From Candidatus Obscuribacterales bacterium (GTDB lineage: Bacteria; Cyanobacteriota; Vampirovibrionia; Obscuribacterales; Obscuribacteraceae), in the NCBI GenBank assembly GCA_021732085.1, contig JAKFVQ010000029.1:1-53608 (forward strand): a stretch of DNA of 53,608 bases. Reading direction: 5' to 3'. Each line of letters starts with the position of its first letter. The first letter of the stretch is position 1. Shown in pieces: positions 1 to 8,820 of the stretch. Position numbers and translations under genes: made by a program. The notes under the pieces were generated by a model. The model ran no database searches. It saw only the letters and a list, made by a program, of their open reading frames with translations, and was not told the origin of the DNA.

Positions 1-2
1 CA

Positions 3-590
3 TCCTCCCCCGCCGCCGCCGCATCCTTCCCTACCGCCGGAAAGCAGACCCTGACCAATGCTGCTGGGACGGTCGAAACGAGCAAGCTCGTTGAGATCCA
101 GTCCGCCATGGAGAAGATGGCAAGGGACGCAGATAACACAGTAATAGATGGCTGGTTTTTTGGGCAGGAAGCGCGCTTGCTCAAATCCTTCTATAGAAAA
201 GTAGATGCTGCGGACAAGGCGCGCTTTGCGGCCGACTATCACAAATTCATCCTAAGCAAGAATCAGGATATGGTTTTTAACTTTGAATCATATGTGCCTT
301 ATTCAGAGCGCGTCGCATTTGCCCGTCAATGGTGGTCGAAGGAAAATCCGCGTTTCTTAAAACAAGAGACAAAGTATCAGGTGCTCTGGATGCATGAGTC
401 GGTAGAAGATGCAGGCGAATTGTGGTGGCGCGCAGCTGAGAGATTGCGTACAACTCCCCTCAATTCGATGGAAGTTCTGGCACATGATGAGGAGCAGAAA
501 ATGGTGTCGAAGTTTATGGAATCATCTCGTTCTTTGCCCGGTTCCATTTCTGACCAGATTTGGAAGGCAACTCACGGGCAAGATAAGTAA
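3..590 (+). CDS. Hypothetical protein, 5'-truncated by window edge
   Basis: The reading frame is open from base 3 to the TAA at 588-590, so the first internal ATG at 108 is probably not the start and the protein continues off the left edge. The visible N-terminal part (about 35 residues) is rich in Ser, Ala and Thr and looks disordered. The rest is a soluble, charged, helical domain rich in Trp and Phe (for example a WWSKE segment and an ELWWRAAER segment). I see no signal peptide, membrane segment or catalytic motif, and I do not recognise the family. It is convergent with pheA, with only 6 bp between the two stops. The function is unknown. Confidence 0.7.
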   Translation, partial: SSPAAAASFPTAGKQTLTNAAGTVETSKLVEIQSAMEKMARDADNTVIDGWFFGQEARLLKSFYRKVDAADKARFAADYHKFILSKNQDMVFNFESYVPYSERVAFARQWWSKENPRFLKQETKYQVLWMHESVEDAGELWWRAAERLRTTPLNSMEVLAHDEEQKMVSKFMESSRSLPGSISDQIWKATHGQDK

Positions 591-596
591 GTTTAC

Positions 597-1493
597 TCAA
601 GAAGCTGTGTAATCATTGTAGGAGCCGAAAAAACGCGAGTGCGGGATCAAGGCTTTGATTTGCTCCTCAAGTGATTTGCCGGCGCCTTCGACAGTCTCTG
701 TCCCGGATGCGCTAGAGCGATCGGAATGCCCTTTCAGCACAAGCAAATCAATGAATAAGCGATATTCCCAGGGCGTAGCGGGGTTCGGCCTCGACTCAAT
801 TTTCTTGAATTGAACATAATCACCAAGCAAGGGAGCTAATGCAGTTAAAGCATTAAGATCTCTGCCTCCTTCCATGCCAAACGAAAATCGCAGTGGGAAT
901 GATTGAGGAGCTTTGGCATGCTCTGCTTTGCCCACCAAGACGAATCTCGTTTGATTGTGCGGATAGTCCTCGATATTTGGCGACAGCACTATAAGTCCAT
1001 ATTCTCTTGCTGCAAGTTCGCTGCCAATTGCTGCAAGCTCAACGGAGCCTTTCTCTTTGATCATTCGTGAGGCTGCTGCTGTATCGAAGAACGGATGCTC
1101 CTGCATTCTCGGAAATCGTTGAAAGAGTTTTCGGCACTGTTCAAGTGCGGCCGGGTGCGAGTAGACTTCTGTAATTTGCTCGATCTTCGAGCCTTCTATG
1201 CCGAGCAGCTGGTGATGTATTGGCATGCAATACTGTGCCAGCAAGCGCAGCTTTGCGTCCCAAAGGAGATCGTAGTTGTCGCTTATTGAACCAATGCTTG
1301 AATTGTCTATTGGCAAACAGGCATAAGTGCGAGCATCATTTTGAGCCGCAGCAAATACTTGCGAAAAACTTCTCATACCGATTAGTTCGCAATCTGCTTG
1401 CTTCAAATATCTTTCTGAAAGTATTTTCGAGGCTGCGTGGCTGAAAGCTCCGGGGGCGCCCTGGTATGCTATTTTGAAATTGCTTGCCGTCAT
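597..1493 (-). CDS. pheA: Prephenate dehydratase
   Basis: It converts prephenate to phenylpyruvate, the committed step to phenylalanine, in the cytoplasm. The 298-residue protein opens with the family start IAYQGAPGAFSHAA (residues 8-21). It carries the catalytic Thr-Arg-Phe (TRF) motif near residue 183, within QTRFVLVG. The C-terminal ACT regulatory domain has the Phe-binding ESRP motif near residue 233 (IESRPNPATPWEY), so feedback inhibition by phenylalanine is expected. There is no chorismate mutase domain, so this is the monofunctional form. Its ATG overlaps the aroB stop by 4 bases (ATGA), which indicates translational coupling. It is the last gene of the aroC-aroB-pheA minus-strand operon. 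Confidence 0.93.
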   Translation of the reverse strand: MTASNFKIAYQGAPGAFSHAASKILSERYLKQADCELIGMRSFSQVFAAAQNDARTYACLPIDNSSIGSISDNYDLLWDAKLRLLAQYCMPIHHQLLGIEGSKIEQITEVYSHPAALEQCRKLFQRFPRMQEHPFFDTAAASRMIKEKGSVELAAIGSELAAREYGLIVLSPNIEDYPHNQTRFVLVGKAEHAKAPQSFPLRFSFGMEGGRDLNALTALAPLLGDYVQFKKIESRPNPATPWEYRLFIDLLVLKGHSDRSSASGTETVEGAGKSLEEQIKALIPHSRFFGSYNDYTAS

Positions 1494-2653
1494 GCTTGTT
1501 CTTGCTTCAAATATTTCGATAGTTCCTTAGCTGTGATTGAAAAATCGAGGCTCACTCTGCCGAGTTTCTTTTCCGGAAGAACAAATTTGATAGAGTCGCC
1601 CTGCCTTTTCTTGTCAAAGGCAAGAACCCTAACAAGCTCGTCGCGGTCAAGGTCACCAGGAACCTCAGACGGTAAGCCAAGGATATTGTTGAGAGTTTCT
1701 ACCTGCGCCGTGTCCTTGTCGCTCACAATTCCAATTTTGTTTGCTAGTTTGAAGGCGAAAACGGTTCCGATAGAAACTGACTCACCGTGAGAAACTGCGT
1801 ACTTACTAACCTTTTCTATTGCATGACCTAGTGTATGACCTAAGTTCAAACAGCGTCGCAGATTCTTCTCGTAAGGGTCTTTAATAACAACGGCCAATTT
1901 CATTCGTATGCAGCAAGAGATGAGCGGACCCAAGGCGGGGTTGCTTGCATCAATTCCGCCGGCAAAATTATCGGCAAGCGAGGAGTGCAACGCACGCGGA
2001 CCCTTCTTGTAATCAGTAGCTTCAGCGATCGTGTCTTCTATGAACGCATATTTGACGATTTCACCCATGCCTGATTTTAGATCTCGAGCGGGCAATGTTG
2101 TAAGAAACTCCGGGTCAACAATTACCGAGCGCGGAAAGTAGAAGCTGCCGGCCAGATTTTTTCCTGCCTTCAGGTTGATGCCAGTTTTGCCGCCAACGCT
2201 GGCATCAACTTGAGCCAACAATGTTGTCGGTATGAGGAAGAGATTGATCCCCCTCAAGTAAGTGGATGCGCAAAATCCAGCGATATCTGTAACTGCTCCC
2301 CCACCCACGGCCACTACGCTATCGTTTCTGGTGAATTCTTCCGCTTGCATCAGTTGCCAGCATTCGGCAAGCACGTCTAGGTTTTTCGCATCTTCGCCAT
2401 CCGGAAGGAGATGAAGTCGAACTTTAAACCCTTGCATATCGAGTGATTGGTGAACAATTGCCAGCCACTGCTTGGGCAAGGATGTTTGGCAGAGGAGCAG
2501 AACATTCTTGCCTACATTCAATTGCTTCAAAATATCGCCGGTTTTGTCCCGCACCCCATAGCCATAATCAACGCGTGATTGAATGTCGAGGCTGGACCGA
2601 ACCAAGATCGTGTAAGCCTGATCGTTGTGACCGAGTTGAGAGTGCAGGCGCAT
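1490..2653 (-). CDS. aroB: 3-dehydroquinate synthase
   Basis: It cyclises DAHP to 3-dehydroquinate, the second shikimate-pathway step, using NAD and a divalent metal. Family motifs in order are GGGAVTDIAGF (NAD-binding, around residue 113), VDASVGGKTGIN (around 148-158), GEIVKYA (around 196) and the metal-binding NLGHTLGHAIE (around 270). An in-frame ATG at 2686 would overlap aroC by 32 bp. I prefer the ATG at 2653: it follows the aroC stop by 1 bp, has a GGAG 12 bases upstream, and gives a 387-residue protein close to the usual length of 360-390. The 3' end overlaps pheA by 4 bp. Confidence 0.95.
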   Translation of the reverse strand: MRLHSQLGHNDQAYTILVRSSLDIQSRVDYGYGVRDKTGDILKQLNVGKNVLLLCQTSLPKQWLAIVHQSLDMQGFKVRLHLLPDGEDAKNLDVLAECWQLMQAEEFTRNDSVVAVGGGAVTDIAGFCASTYLRGINLFLIPTTLLAQVDASVGGKTGINLKAGKNLAGSFYFPRSVIVDPEFLTTLPARDLKSGMGEIVKYAFIEDTIAEATDYKKGPRALHSSLADNFAGGIDASNPALGPLISCCIRMKLAVVIKDPYEKNLRRCLNLGHTLGHAIEKVSKYAVSHGESVSIGTVFAFKLANKIGIVSDKDTAQVETLNNILGLPSEVPGDLDRDELVRVLAFDKKRQGDSIKFVLPEKKLGRVSLDFSITAKELSKYLKQEQA

Positions 2654-2654
2654 A

Positions 2655-3911
2655 CTATTCTTGCTCCATCTCAAGTGATTCTTCATCGTCGGTCGCCGGA
2701 ACCGTGTTCCTTTGTGGAATTGATTGGCATCGCTGGCGGTGTCTGTCGACGGCTTCCTTGATATCTTCGAAAGTGTCTGAACCGAATTTCCTTAATAGTG
2801 CGCGAGCTAAAACTATTGATACCATTGCTTTTGCAACTACTGAAGCTGCTGGCACCGCGCAAACGTCGGAGCGTTCATAATGAGCAGTCTCGGCTTCGAA
2901 CTCAGGAAATGATAGAGATTCAAGTCCTTTGCGCAGTGTGGGAATCGGCTTCATATAAACACGGACCTTGAGAGGAGAGCCATTGCTCATGCCACCCTCA
3001 ATACCGCCTGCATGATTTGTTTTTCGCTTAAAAGGTAGGTTACCGCCCTCATTAGGATAAAGAGCATCATGAACCTGTGATCCTGGAAGACTTGCGGACC
3101 TCACACCGTCGCCAATCTCCACGGCTTTCATAGCTTGAATGCTCATAAGCGCCTGCGCGAGCTGTCCGTCCAACTTCTCGTCCCATTGTGTATAGCTGCC
3201 CAGTCCAACTGGAAGACCGGCAGCTATTACTTCAACAACACCACCGACGCTGTCTCCATCTTGCCAAGCTTTTTTGATGAACTCTTTCATTCTTTCTGTC
3301 GCGTCAGCATCTGCGCAGAACATTTCAGATTGTTCAATCCTTTGGCGCAAATCTGAGCTGGGTAAGTCATCACTCTTCAGCGTGCTTGCCACGGGGCCCA
3401 CTGAAATAACATGGCTTATCATCTCGACGCCCAGATGTGCCAGTAGCTGCTCGCATAATGCACCGGCCGCTACGCGTGATGCAGTTTCGCGTGCGCTTGC
3501 TCGTTCTAAAACGTCGCGAATATCTTTTTGCCTGTACTTTATGGTTCCGGCAAGATCCGCATGACCTGGTCTGAATCTACCGATCTTCTTTTTCTCGAAC
3601 TGCGCTGCTGCCTCCGGTGCGGAGCTGTCGACTGGAGCACTGGACATTACGTATTGCCAATTCTCAAAGTCACGATTTTTAATCATGAAAGTGATTGGTG
3701 CACCAGTGGTGGTGCCGTGTCGCACGCCACTTAGAAGCTCCGCGCTGTCGGTTTCAATCTTTTGTCGTGAGCCGCGACCATAACCTTGCTGCCGGCGCTG
3801 CAACTCTTTGTTAAGCTGATCGATTTTGATTTGTACACCGGCAGGGAAGCCGTCCAGAACGGCAATCAGTGCCTGCCCGTGAGATTCACCGGTGCTGAGA
3901 AAGCGCAGCAT
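2655..3911 (-). CDS. aroC: Chorismate synthase
   Basis: It makes chorismate from EPSP by FMN-dependent 1,4-elimination of phosphate, the final shikimate step. The N-terminus has the GESHG signature (residues 8-12). Further hallmarks are RHGTTTGAP (about 60-68), RPGHADLAGT (about 112) and the Arg-rich SARETASRVAAGA (about 135-147). At 418 residues it is slightly longer than usual; the extra length is an acidic C-terminal tail ending EESLEMEQE. An AGGA lies 8 bases before the ATG. It is first in the aroC-aroB-pheA operon and diverges from aroA across about 70 bp, which must hold both promoters. Confidence 0.96.
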   Translation of the reverse strand: MLRFLSTGESHGQALIAVLDGFPAGVQIKIDQLNKELQRRQQGYGRGSRQKIETDSAELLSGVRHGTTTGAPITFMIKNRDFENWQYVMSSAPVDSSAPEAAAQFEKKKIGRFRPGHADLAGTIKYRQKDIRDVLERASARETASRVAAGALCEQLLAHLGVEMISHVISVGPVASTLKSDDLPSSDLRQRIEQSEMFCADADATERMKEFIKKAWQDGDSVGGVVEVIAAGLPVGLGSYTQWDEKLDGQLAQALMSIQAMKAVEIGDGVRSASLPGSQVHDALYPNEGGNLPFKRKTNHAGGIEGGMSNGSPLKVRVYMKPIPTLRKGLESLSFPEFEAETAHYERSDVCAVPAASVVAKAMVSIVLARALLRKFGSDTFEDIKEAVDRHRQRCQSIPQRNTVPATDDEESLEMEQE

Positions 3912-3983
3912 ATTATTTTCCTGGCAGTAATCAGTAGAGTTAAATCTTACAATAAGTGCGTATTTAGTAGCGGACTTCAGGCG

Positions 3984-5285
3984 ATGGTATCTTTGAAGGG
4001 CACTTTACAAGTGCCTGGCGACAAGTCAATCTCTCACCGGGCGCTGATTTTTGCGGCGCTTTCAAGGGGAGTTTGCAAAGTTTACGGTTTGTCGCCCGCC
4101 TTTGATTGCATAAGCAGTGCCGATTGTCTAAGACAGCTTGGGTTGAAATTCGAACGCCGCTCACCTTCTGGCAACGGCTTGCGAGAGACTGTATTTTTAG
4201 TGACGAGTCCGGGCTTGGACGGGTTGCACAGATCGGATGCACCGCTTTTTGCCGGCAACTCTGGGACAACGATCCGCCTACTTTCGGGGTTGGTGGCTGG
4301 ACATCCCTTCAAGACCGTTTTTGACGGCGATGACTCCTTGCGCACTCGCCCGATGGCTCGGGTTTTGCGTCATCTCTCTGAAATGGGCGCAAAGGTCACT
4401 TACCAGGAACGTGAGAATTATGCGCCCTTCGAAATCGAAGGCAATTTGCTCAAAGGCAAGGACTTTGATCTTGATGTGGCATCAGCTCAAGTTCAAACCG
4501 CAATCCTTCTTGCAGGCTTGCAGGCTGACGGTAAAACGAGGGTGAAGCTTCCCGCTGCAGTTCGAGATCACACAGCCAGAATGTTCAAGCATATCAATGT
4601 GCCTTTCGAACAGCCCTCAGAAAATGAAATTGTCGTCACTCGTTTAGAAGAGCCGATCGAGCCATTCACCGTTAATGTGCCAGCCGATATCTCGTCTGCG
4701 GCGTTCTTCATGGTGGCAGCCGCCTGCCTTCCCGGTTCGGAAATCTTGCTGAACAATGTAGTTGTGAATCCTGGAAGAGATTTGGTAATCAGCGTACTGC
4801 AAGAAATGGGCGCCGACATAGAAGTAACTAATCAACGTGAACGATCTGGTGAGTTGATAGCCGACATTCTTGTGCGCGGTGATCGAACTCTCGGCTCGGT
4901 CTCGATCGACGGCACACGCCTGGCCGCTGGTATTGACGAAATTCCAATCATAGCTATTGCAGCGGCCATGAGTCACGGAACCCTTACATTGAAAGATGCG
5001 GCCGAGCTTCGGGTGAAGGAATCCGATCGATTGTCCGCGATTGTTGGTAATCTCCGGGCCTGTGGCGTAACCGTTACTGAATCCGATGACGGTTTCGTAA
5101 TTGAAGGCAAGGGTGGTATCAAGGGCGGTGCTGAGTGGAAGTCGTACGATGACCATCGCATGGCAATGTCCGGCGTCGTGGCTGGATTACTAGCCGAGCA
5201 AATAGTCCGCGTCGATAACGAAAGCTGCATTGCAGTTTCCTATCCCGACTTTATAAGTGATTTGCGCCGTATGACGGTAGTCTAG
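3984..5285 (+). CDS. aroA: 3-phosphoshikimate 1-carboxyvinyltransferase (EPSP synthase)
   Basis: It transfers enolpyruvyl from PEP to shikimate-3-phosphate. The ATG at 3984 gives 433 residues and puts the substrate-binding PGDKSISHRA at residues 11-20, as in the family. A longer frame back to 3786 would run into aroC and is unlikely. Other signatures are GNSGTTIRLL (PEP-binding, about 91-100), SLRTRPM (about 119-125), VPADISSAAFF, RVKESDRL (about 343-350) and DDHRMAMS (about 389). It is divergent from aroC, so the cluster is split between two transcripts. It is convergent with the following minus-strand gene, with only 7 bp between them. Confidence 0.96.
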   Translation: MVSLKGTLQVPGDKSISHRALIFAALSRGVCKVYGLSPAFDCISSADCLRQLGLKFERRSPSGNGLRETVFLVTSPGLDGLHRSDAPLFAGNSGTTIRLLSGLVAGHPFKTVFDGDDSLRTRPMARVLRHLSEMGAKVTYQERENYAPFEIEGNLLKGKDFDLDVASAQVQTAILLAGLQADGKTRVKLPAAVRDHTARMFKHINVPFEQPSENEIVVTRLEEPIEPFTVNVPADISSAAFFMVAAACLPGSEILLNNVVVNPGRDLVISVLQEMGADIEVTNQRERSGELIADILVRGDRTLGSVSIDGTRLAAGIDEIPIIAIAAAMSHGTLTLKDAAELRVKESDRLSAIVGNLRACGVTVTESDDGFVIEGKGGIKGGAEWKSYDDHRMAMSGVVAGLLAEQIVRVDNESCIAVSYPDFISDLRRMTVV

Positions 5286-5292
5286 ATTTGAT

Positions 5293-6096
5293 TTAGCGAA
5301 TGGGCGCCAGGCTTTTGCAGTAGCGCTCGCCGTTCTCTTCTAGGATTACACTGTCATCCGTTATTGAGGCTACCTGAATTCGTCGTTCTTTGGCATCCTC
5401 TATGGAATCGCCCTTCGAGAGGCAGAAGGAGCGTGGCCATCCGTTTTGAATTTGCAGCTCTTTCGGCACAAGAACTATTGCCTTTTCGCCCACGATTGCT
5501 GAAAGTCTCAGGTGCAGGGGAGCTTTTAAGAAGCTTGGAGCTTGAGTGATATGAACTGGGGACGCATCCGGCCTGCTCGGCGGATACGGCATTTCGACCA
5601 TTCCTACCTGTGGCATATTTGGTGGTGGCGGAGGGACGTCGCCCTTCTTTGGTTTCTGTGAGTTGATAGTTTGATTTGCCTGCTTACGGTTCCAGGTCGC
5701 CCCTTCAACTGGTTGCATGGGATCTCTTCTGCCTGCATGGTTTCTTGCATCGGCGCTTGCTTGACCGCGGCTTGTCTGGTCAATAGTTAGATTCGGAGCT
5801 GGGCCTGCCGTACCCGGTTTATTATCCATTGGGTCGAGTTTGCCGGCATCGGCTCGGGCAATTGCAATGGCTTCTTCTCTGGTAATCGCTGGATAGCGCT
5901 TTTTCAAAGCTGCGACTCGGTCCAGGTCAATAGCAGTACTTTCCGAATTTATAGATTGCTGCTCAATCGGAGCCTTGCCAGCTTTGGATTGCTTGTCCAG
6001 CGAACCGCTCTTCGACTGAAAGAAGACGCCGCACAAAGCTCCTGCGGCAATTACCACTGCTACAGCAGCCACAACTCTAGATGTATCTTTAGTCAC
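5293..6096 (-). CDS. Single-pass membrane protein with PilP/GspC-like C-terminal region
   Basis: This 267-residue protein starts at a GTG with AGAGG 9 bases upstream. Residues about 8-26 form one hydrophobic segment, an anchor or uncleaved signal. Next comes a long polar and proline-rich linker (about 30-175), including a PPPPPN stretch. The C-terminal ~85 residues look like a compact beta domain with the order LRLSAIVGEKAIVLV, SKGDSIED, DDSVILEENGERY. That pattern resembles the periplasmic domains of PilP/GspC-type pilus or secretion inner-membrane proteins. The resemblance is my inference from pattern only; no pilus genes are adjacent. A generic envelope protein is the alternative. Confidence 0.55.
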   Translation of the reverse strand: MTKDTSRVVAAVAVVIAAGALCGVFFQSKSGSLDKQSKAGKAPIEQQSINSESTAIDLDRVAALKKRYPAITREEAIAIARADAGKLDPMDNKPGTAGPAPNLTIDQTSRGQASADARNHAGRRDPMQPVEGATWNRKQANQTINSQKPKKGDVPPPPPNMPQVGMVEMPYPPSRPDASPVHITQAPSFLKAPLHLRLSAIVGEKAIVLVPKELQIQNGWPRSFCLSKGDSIEDAKERRIQVASITDDSVILEENGERYCKSLAPIR

Positions 6097-6329
6097 CGAA
6101 AATTACCTCTACCAGCAACAGCTACACACAAGCTATTCGTGCCCTTGGCAGCTTGGGCTTTCTCTCATTGTAACTTCTTGACCACGGATTGTAATGAGCT
6201 GCTGTCTATGAGCCGCTTCATCTTTCGGGTTCTCAGACCTTACCCTGAGGCGCAGGATTAGATAGAATGAAAACAGCTCTCAACATGGACGCCTCACTCA
6301 GGCGACTCTCCCACAAGGTAGGTGCTGCT

Positions 6330-6872
6330 ATGAATGCAAGAATCCAAAAATCGGTGATTCTAATTAGCTCCCTGCTGGTGTTGCAATTACCCTGCTTTGC
6401 TCAAGACTTCTCCGAATTCTTGGCCGCCTTCAATAGTTCGGACTTCAAGCAAGCAATTTCGACAGGCGAGGATTTTATAAAACGCTACCCCAAGCACGCT
6501 GAAGCCCGGTATTATCTGGCGCGCTCCTACATGAAGCAGGGCCAGGCTGCTTTAGCAGAAGCACAGCTGCACACTGCATTATCGTTAGACCCTGGCGAGG
6601 AAGTGAGGAGTAACTGTATTGCTGCGCTGAAGGAAATCTCGCAGTCAAATACTGCTGCTGCAAGCTCTGCTTCCAAGTTACAGGGACGCGCTGCTCTTCC
6701 AGCTTCAGCTGGGATGCCTGCTTCAACGAATTCCCAGGCGACAAAGGGTGTGTCAACCTATTTGTCGCCTGGACCAAAGGCGTCAAGCCTTCCGCCCAAT
6801 TCTGCAAGCGTTGGCTCAGCAGGACAGGCTCAATCCGGCATATCCACGCAGAAGCGCTTACAAAAGAATTAG
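6330..6872 (+). CDS. Secreted small TPR-like protein
   Basis: The frame is open from 6267, but the ATG at 6330 has an AGGTAGG ribosome site just upstream and opens directly with a signal peptide (basic MNARIQK, hydrophobic ILISSLLVLQLP, cleavage near CFAQ-DF). This gives 180 residues. Residues about 22-100 form two helical repeats of tetratricopeptide type (GEDFIKRYPKHAEARYYLA, then MKQGQAALAEAQLHTAL followed by LDPG). The C-terminal ~80 residues are Ser/Ala/Pro-rich and probably disordered. It is probably a periplasmic or secreted adaptor with unknown partner. It ends 6 bp before the convergent HslV-like gene. Confidence 0.65.
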   Translation: MNARIQKSVILISSLLVLQLPCFAQDFSEFLAAFNSSDFKQAISTGEDFIKRYPKHAEARYYLARSYMKQGQAALAEAQLHTALSLDPGEEVRSNCIAALKEISQSNTAAASSASKLQGRAALPASAGMPASTNSQATKGVSTYLSPGPKASSLPPNSASVGSAGQAQSGISTQKRLQKN

Positions 6873-6878
6873 CAAGCT

Positions 6879-7703
6879 CTATTTCTTCTTGCCGCGAGTT
6901 GAGGTCTTTGTCTTTGCACTACGAGTATTGCTGCTACGTTTGCTTGCGGCTTTCTTCTCTGCGTTGATTTTTGACTTAGTCCGCGCTGCCGCTGCAGCAG
7001 AAACTTTCGCCGCTCCCTGCCGGGGTTCGTTTTTGTTATCGCCCGGAAAAGTAGTGATCACATCCTTGGCACCTTTTCGAGAAGGCACCGTATGTAGTGA
7101 CGGACCGTGATCTTTATAAGCCTTGGAAGACTTGCCGAAGTCGCCTGCTTTTACTTCGATAATATCCAGTGGTTCTCGGCAATAAATGCAGAAATGGCAG
7201 GCTGCTTCCAGCGCCAGCCGTGTTAGCTCCCTTCCGTCATCGACCGTATCATAAAGTGCGTAGAGACAGCCTAAGGAATAATCGGAGCCGGCTCCCTTCG
7301 CTACGTACGAGGGGAACTCGGTTACCGTCAAATTATTGGAGATGCCATAGATGGATTTTTCTGTAACGACCAGAAATACGTTGTAGATACCCGCATAAGT
7401 ATCCTTGCCCGTATCCGTCAATGTGTATTGCTTCTTCAACTCGGTATAGAGTTCCAAGAAAAATTGAAATACTTCAGCTCGATCGCTGAACTTATTTTCC
7501 ATTACCTTATGGTTCGTTTGGTGCATGTGCTCTAATACGTTGTCGAGCAACGTGTAACCACTTGTCGCCAGGTAGGCATGCTTCAGCTTGATAATCTTTC
7601 CGCCATTTACAAGATCGGTGAAATATTCTTGTCCGAAGGTTGTAATGCGATCTGCACCTAAGAAGACTCGCCCATTCTTTTTGACCGCTACAAGGATTGT
7701 CAT
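6879..7703 (-). CDS. HslV-like (proteasome beta-type) Ntn-hydrolase with basic C-terminal tail
   Basis: Residues 1-200 align by eye with the HslV/proteasome beta fold. The start MTILVAVKKNGRVFLGAD parallels HslV, with Thr2 as the expected N-terminal nucleophile after Met removal and Asp18 in the conserved position. The Lys of NGGKIIKL sits where the catalytic Lys33 region lies. A later GAGSDYSLG matches the family glycine/serine loop. HslV ends soon after its CIYTN-type strand; here CIYCREPLDIIEV is followed by a ~70-residue tail rich in Lys, Arg, Ala and Ser (residues about 205-274). No hslU or other AAA+ unfoldase is adjacent. It may be a self-compartmentalising peptidase or a divergent family member of unknown substrate. 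Activity is inferred, not shown. Confidence 0.75.
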   Translation of the reverse strand: MTILVAVKKNGRVFLGADRITTFGQEYFTDLVNGGKIIKLKHAYLATSGYTLLDNVLEHMHQTNHKVMENKFSDRAEVFQFFLELYTELKKQYTLTDTGKDTYAGIYNVFLVVTEKSIYGISNNLTVTEFPSYVAKGAGSDYSLGCLYALYDTVDDGRELTRLALEAACHFCIYCREPLDIIEVKAGDFGKSSKAYKDHGPSLHTVPSRKGAKDVITTFPGDNKNEPRQGAAKVSAAAAARTKSKINAEKKAASKRSSNTRSAKTKTSTRGKKK

Positions 7704-7892
7704 TTACTCAGTGCCCTTTCGTTCCAAATTCTTGACAGCAATTTGCTTCGAGAAACAAAGCGTTGCCTTCGACGTCCAAGTAATACATGCCACGAATTTT
7801 CTAATAAGCTCAACGCTATTGTAGTAAAGTGACCATGGCCATATTGGTAACCAATCGATTTAGAATATAAGGTTACTGGAGTTACGACTTAC

Positions 7893-8696
7893 ATGCAAAC
7901 TCGCTTTTTACCAATCTGGGCTGCCTTTCTTCTTGTTCTGAACTCGGCGGGGACAGCCTTCGCCCAGCAAGACATGGGAAACGGTCAGTATCCCGGTCCT
8001 GGCAATGCTAGCGGTGGACCTTCGCAGTTTCCGGCTTACGGAGGCGCGCCCCCGCAATCTTATGGTAACCAGCCGCAACAATTCGGCACTGGCCAGCAGT
8101 TCGTAAATCAGCAGCAGCCAACTGGGCAAGTCGGTAGCGGAGCGGCGGCTCCAAATCGAGGAGGATACCCTCAACCCGGAGCCGGACAGCCTGCTATGAA
8201 TTCGACAGCGCCACAAGGCGCTCCGAAAAAATTAACTGCCCAACAATCTGCGCAAGTTTTCCACTGGTTCATTCAATATGATGAGGTGAGGCGACGTGCT
8301 CAGATGAATCCAATCGAGCGCCAGCAGGCAGACGGGTTGCTAGCCAGGGGCTTCTCTTTGTTTATGCCTGGTCAGGATAAAGTGGCGGCAAAACAGCTGC
8401 TTACTAATTTGGTCAACAAGTATCAGGGCGCCACTCAGTCGATTAAAGCTTTGCATGTGCTTCCTGAGACGAAGCAATTACAATTGGCCTACTATCAGTA
8501 TTTTGAGAGTGCGATGAACCTATTTGCTGATTACCTTCGCGTTCAAGACAATATCTTTGCTGTTGATTCCACAGGACAAGCAATAGCTAAGCAACTTTTA
8601 CAGCGAAAGTTGGCTCTTGAGCAACTTGAACACAATTGCAAAATGTTGGACACGCAGATGCGCCAGCACTATGGAATCGGTGCATATCAATATTAG
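7893..8696 (+). CDS. Secreted protein with Gln/Gly/Pro-rich N-terminal region
   Basis: The N-terminus is a clear signal peptide (MQTRFLPIWAAFLLVLN then SAGTAFA-QQ). Residues about 26-110 are low-complexity Gln/Gly/Pro/Asn-rich. From about 113 to 267 the protein is helical and soluble (LTAQQSAQVFHWFIQYDEVRRR and following), with no catalytic motif that I can see. A GGAG lies 11 bases before the ATG. It is divergent from the HslV-like gene; the 189-bp gap must contain both promoters, but I cannot place them with confidence. I do not recognise the family. It is probably an envelope or secreted structural protein. Confidence 0.6.
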   Translation: MQTRFLPIWAAFLLVLNSAGTAFAQQDMGNGQYPGPGNASGGPSQFPAYGGAPPQSYGNQPQQFGTGQQFVNQQQPTGQVGSGAAAPNRGGYPQPGAGQPAMNSTAPQGAPKKLTAQQSAQVFHWFIQYDEVRRRAQMNPIERQQADGLLARGFSLFMPGQDKVAAKQLLTNLVNKYQGATQSIKALHVLPETKQLQLAYYQYFESAMNLFADYLRVQDNIFAVDSTGQAIAKQLLQRKLALEQLEHNCKMLDTQMRQHYGIGAYQY

Positions 8697-8820
8697 TCCA
8701 TTAGGCTAACTGCACGATTCCAGATCTGCAAGCAGTTCTTCTGCTTTTGCGTAGCGTTTTTCGCTGTTAAGAGCGGTGGCTCGGCCATTCGTCGGCGTTT
8801 GTTTCTTTGGTATGTAGCGC

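Noticed and set aside
3786..3983. N-terminal extension of aroA
   Set aside because: It overlaps aroC coding sequence antisense, and the conserved EPSP synthase N-terminus begins just after 3984.
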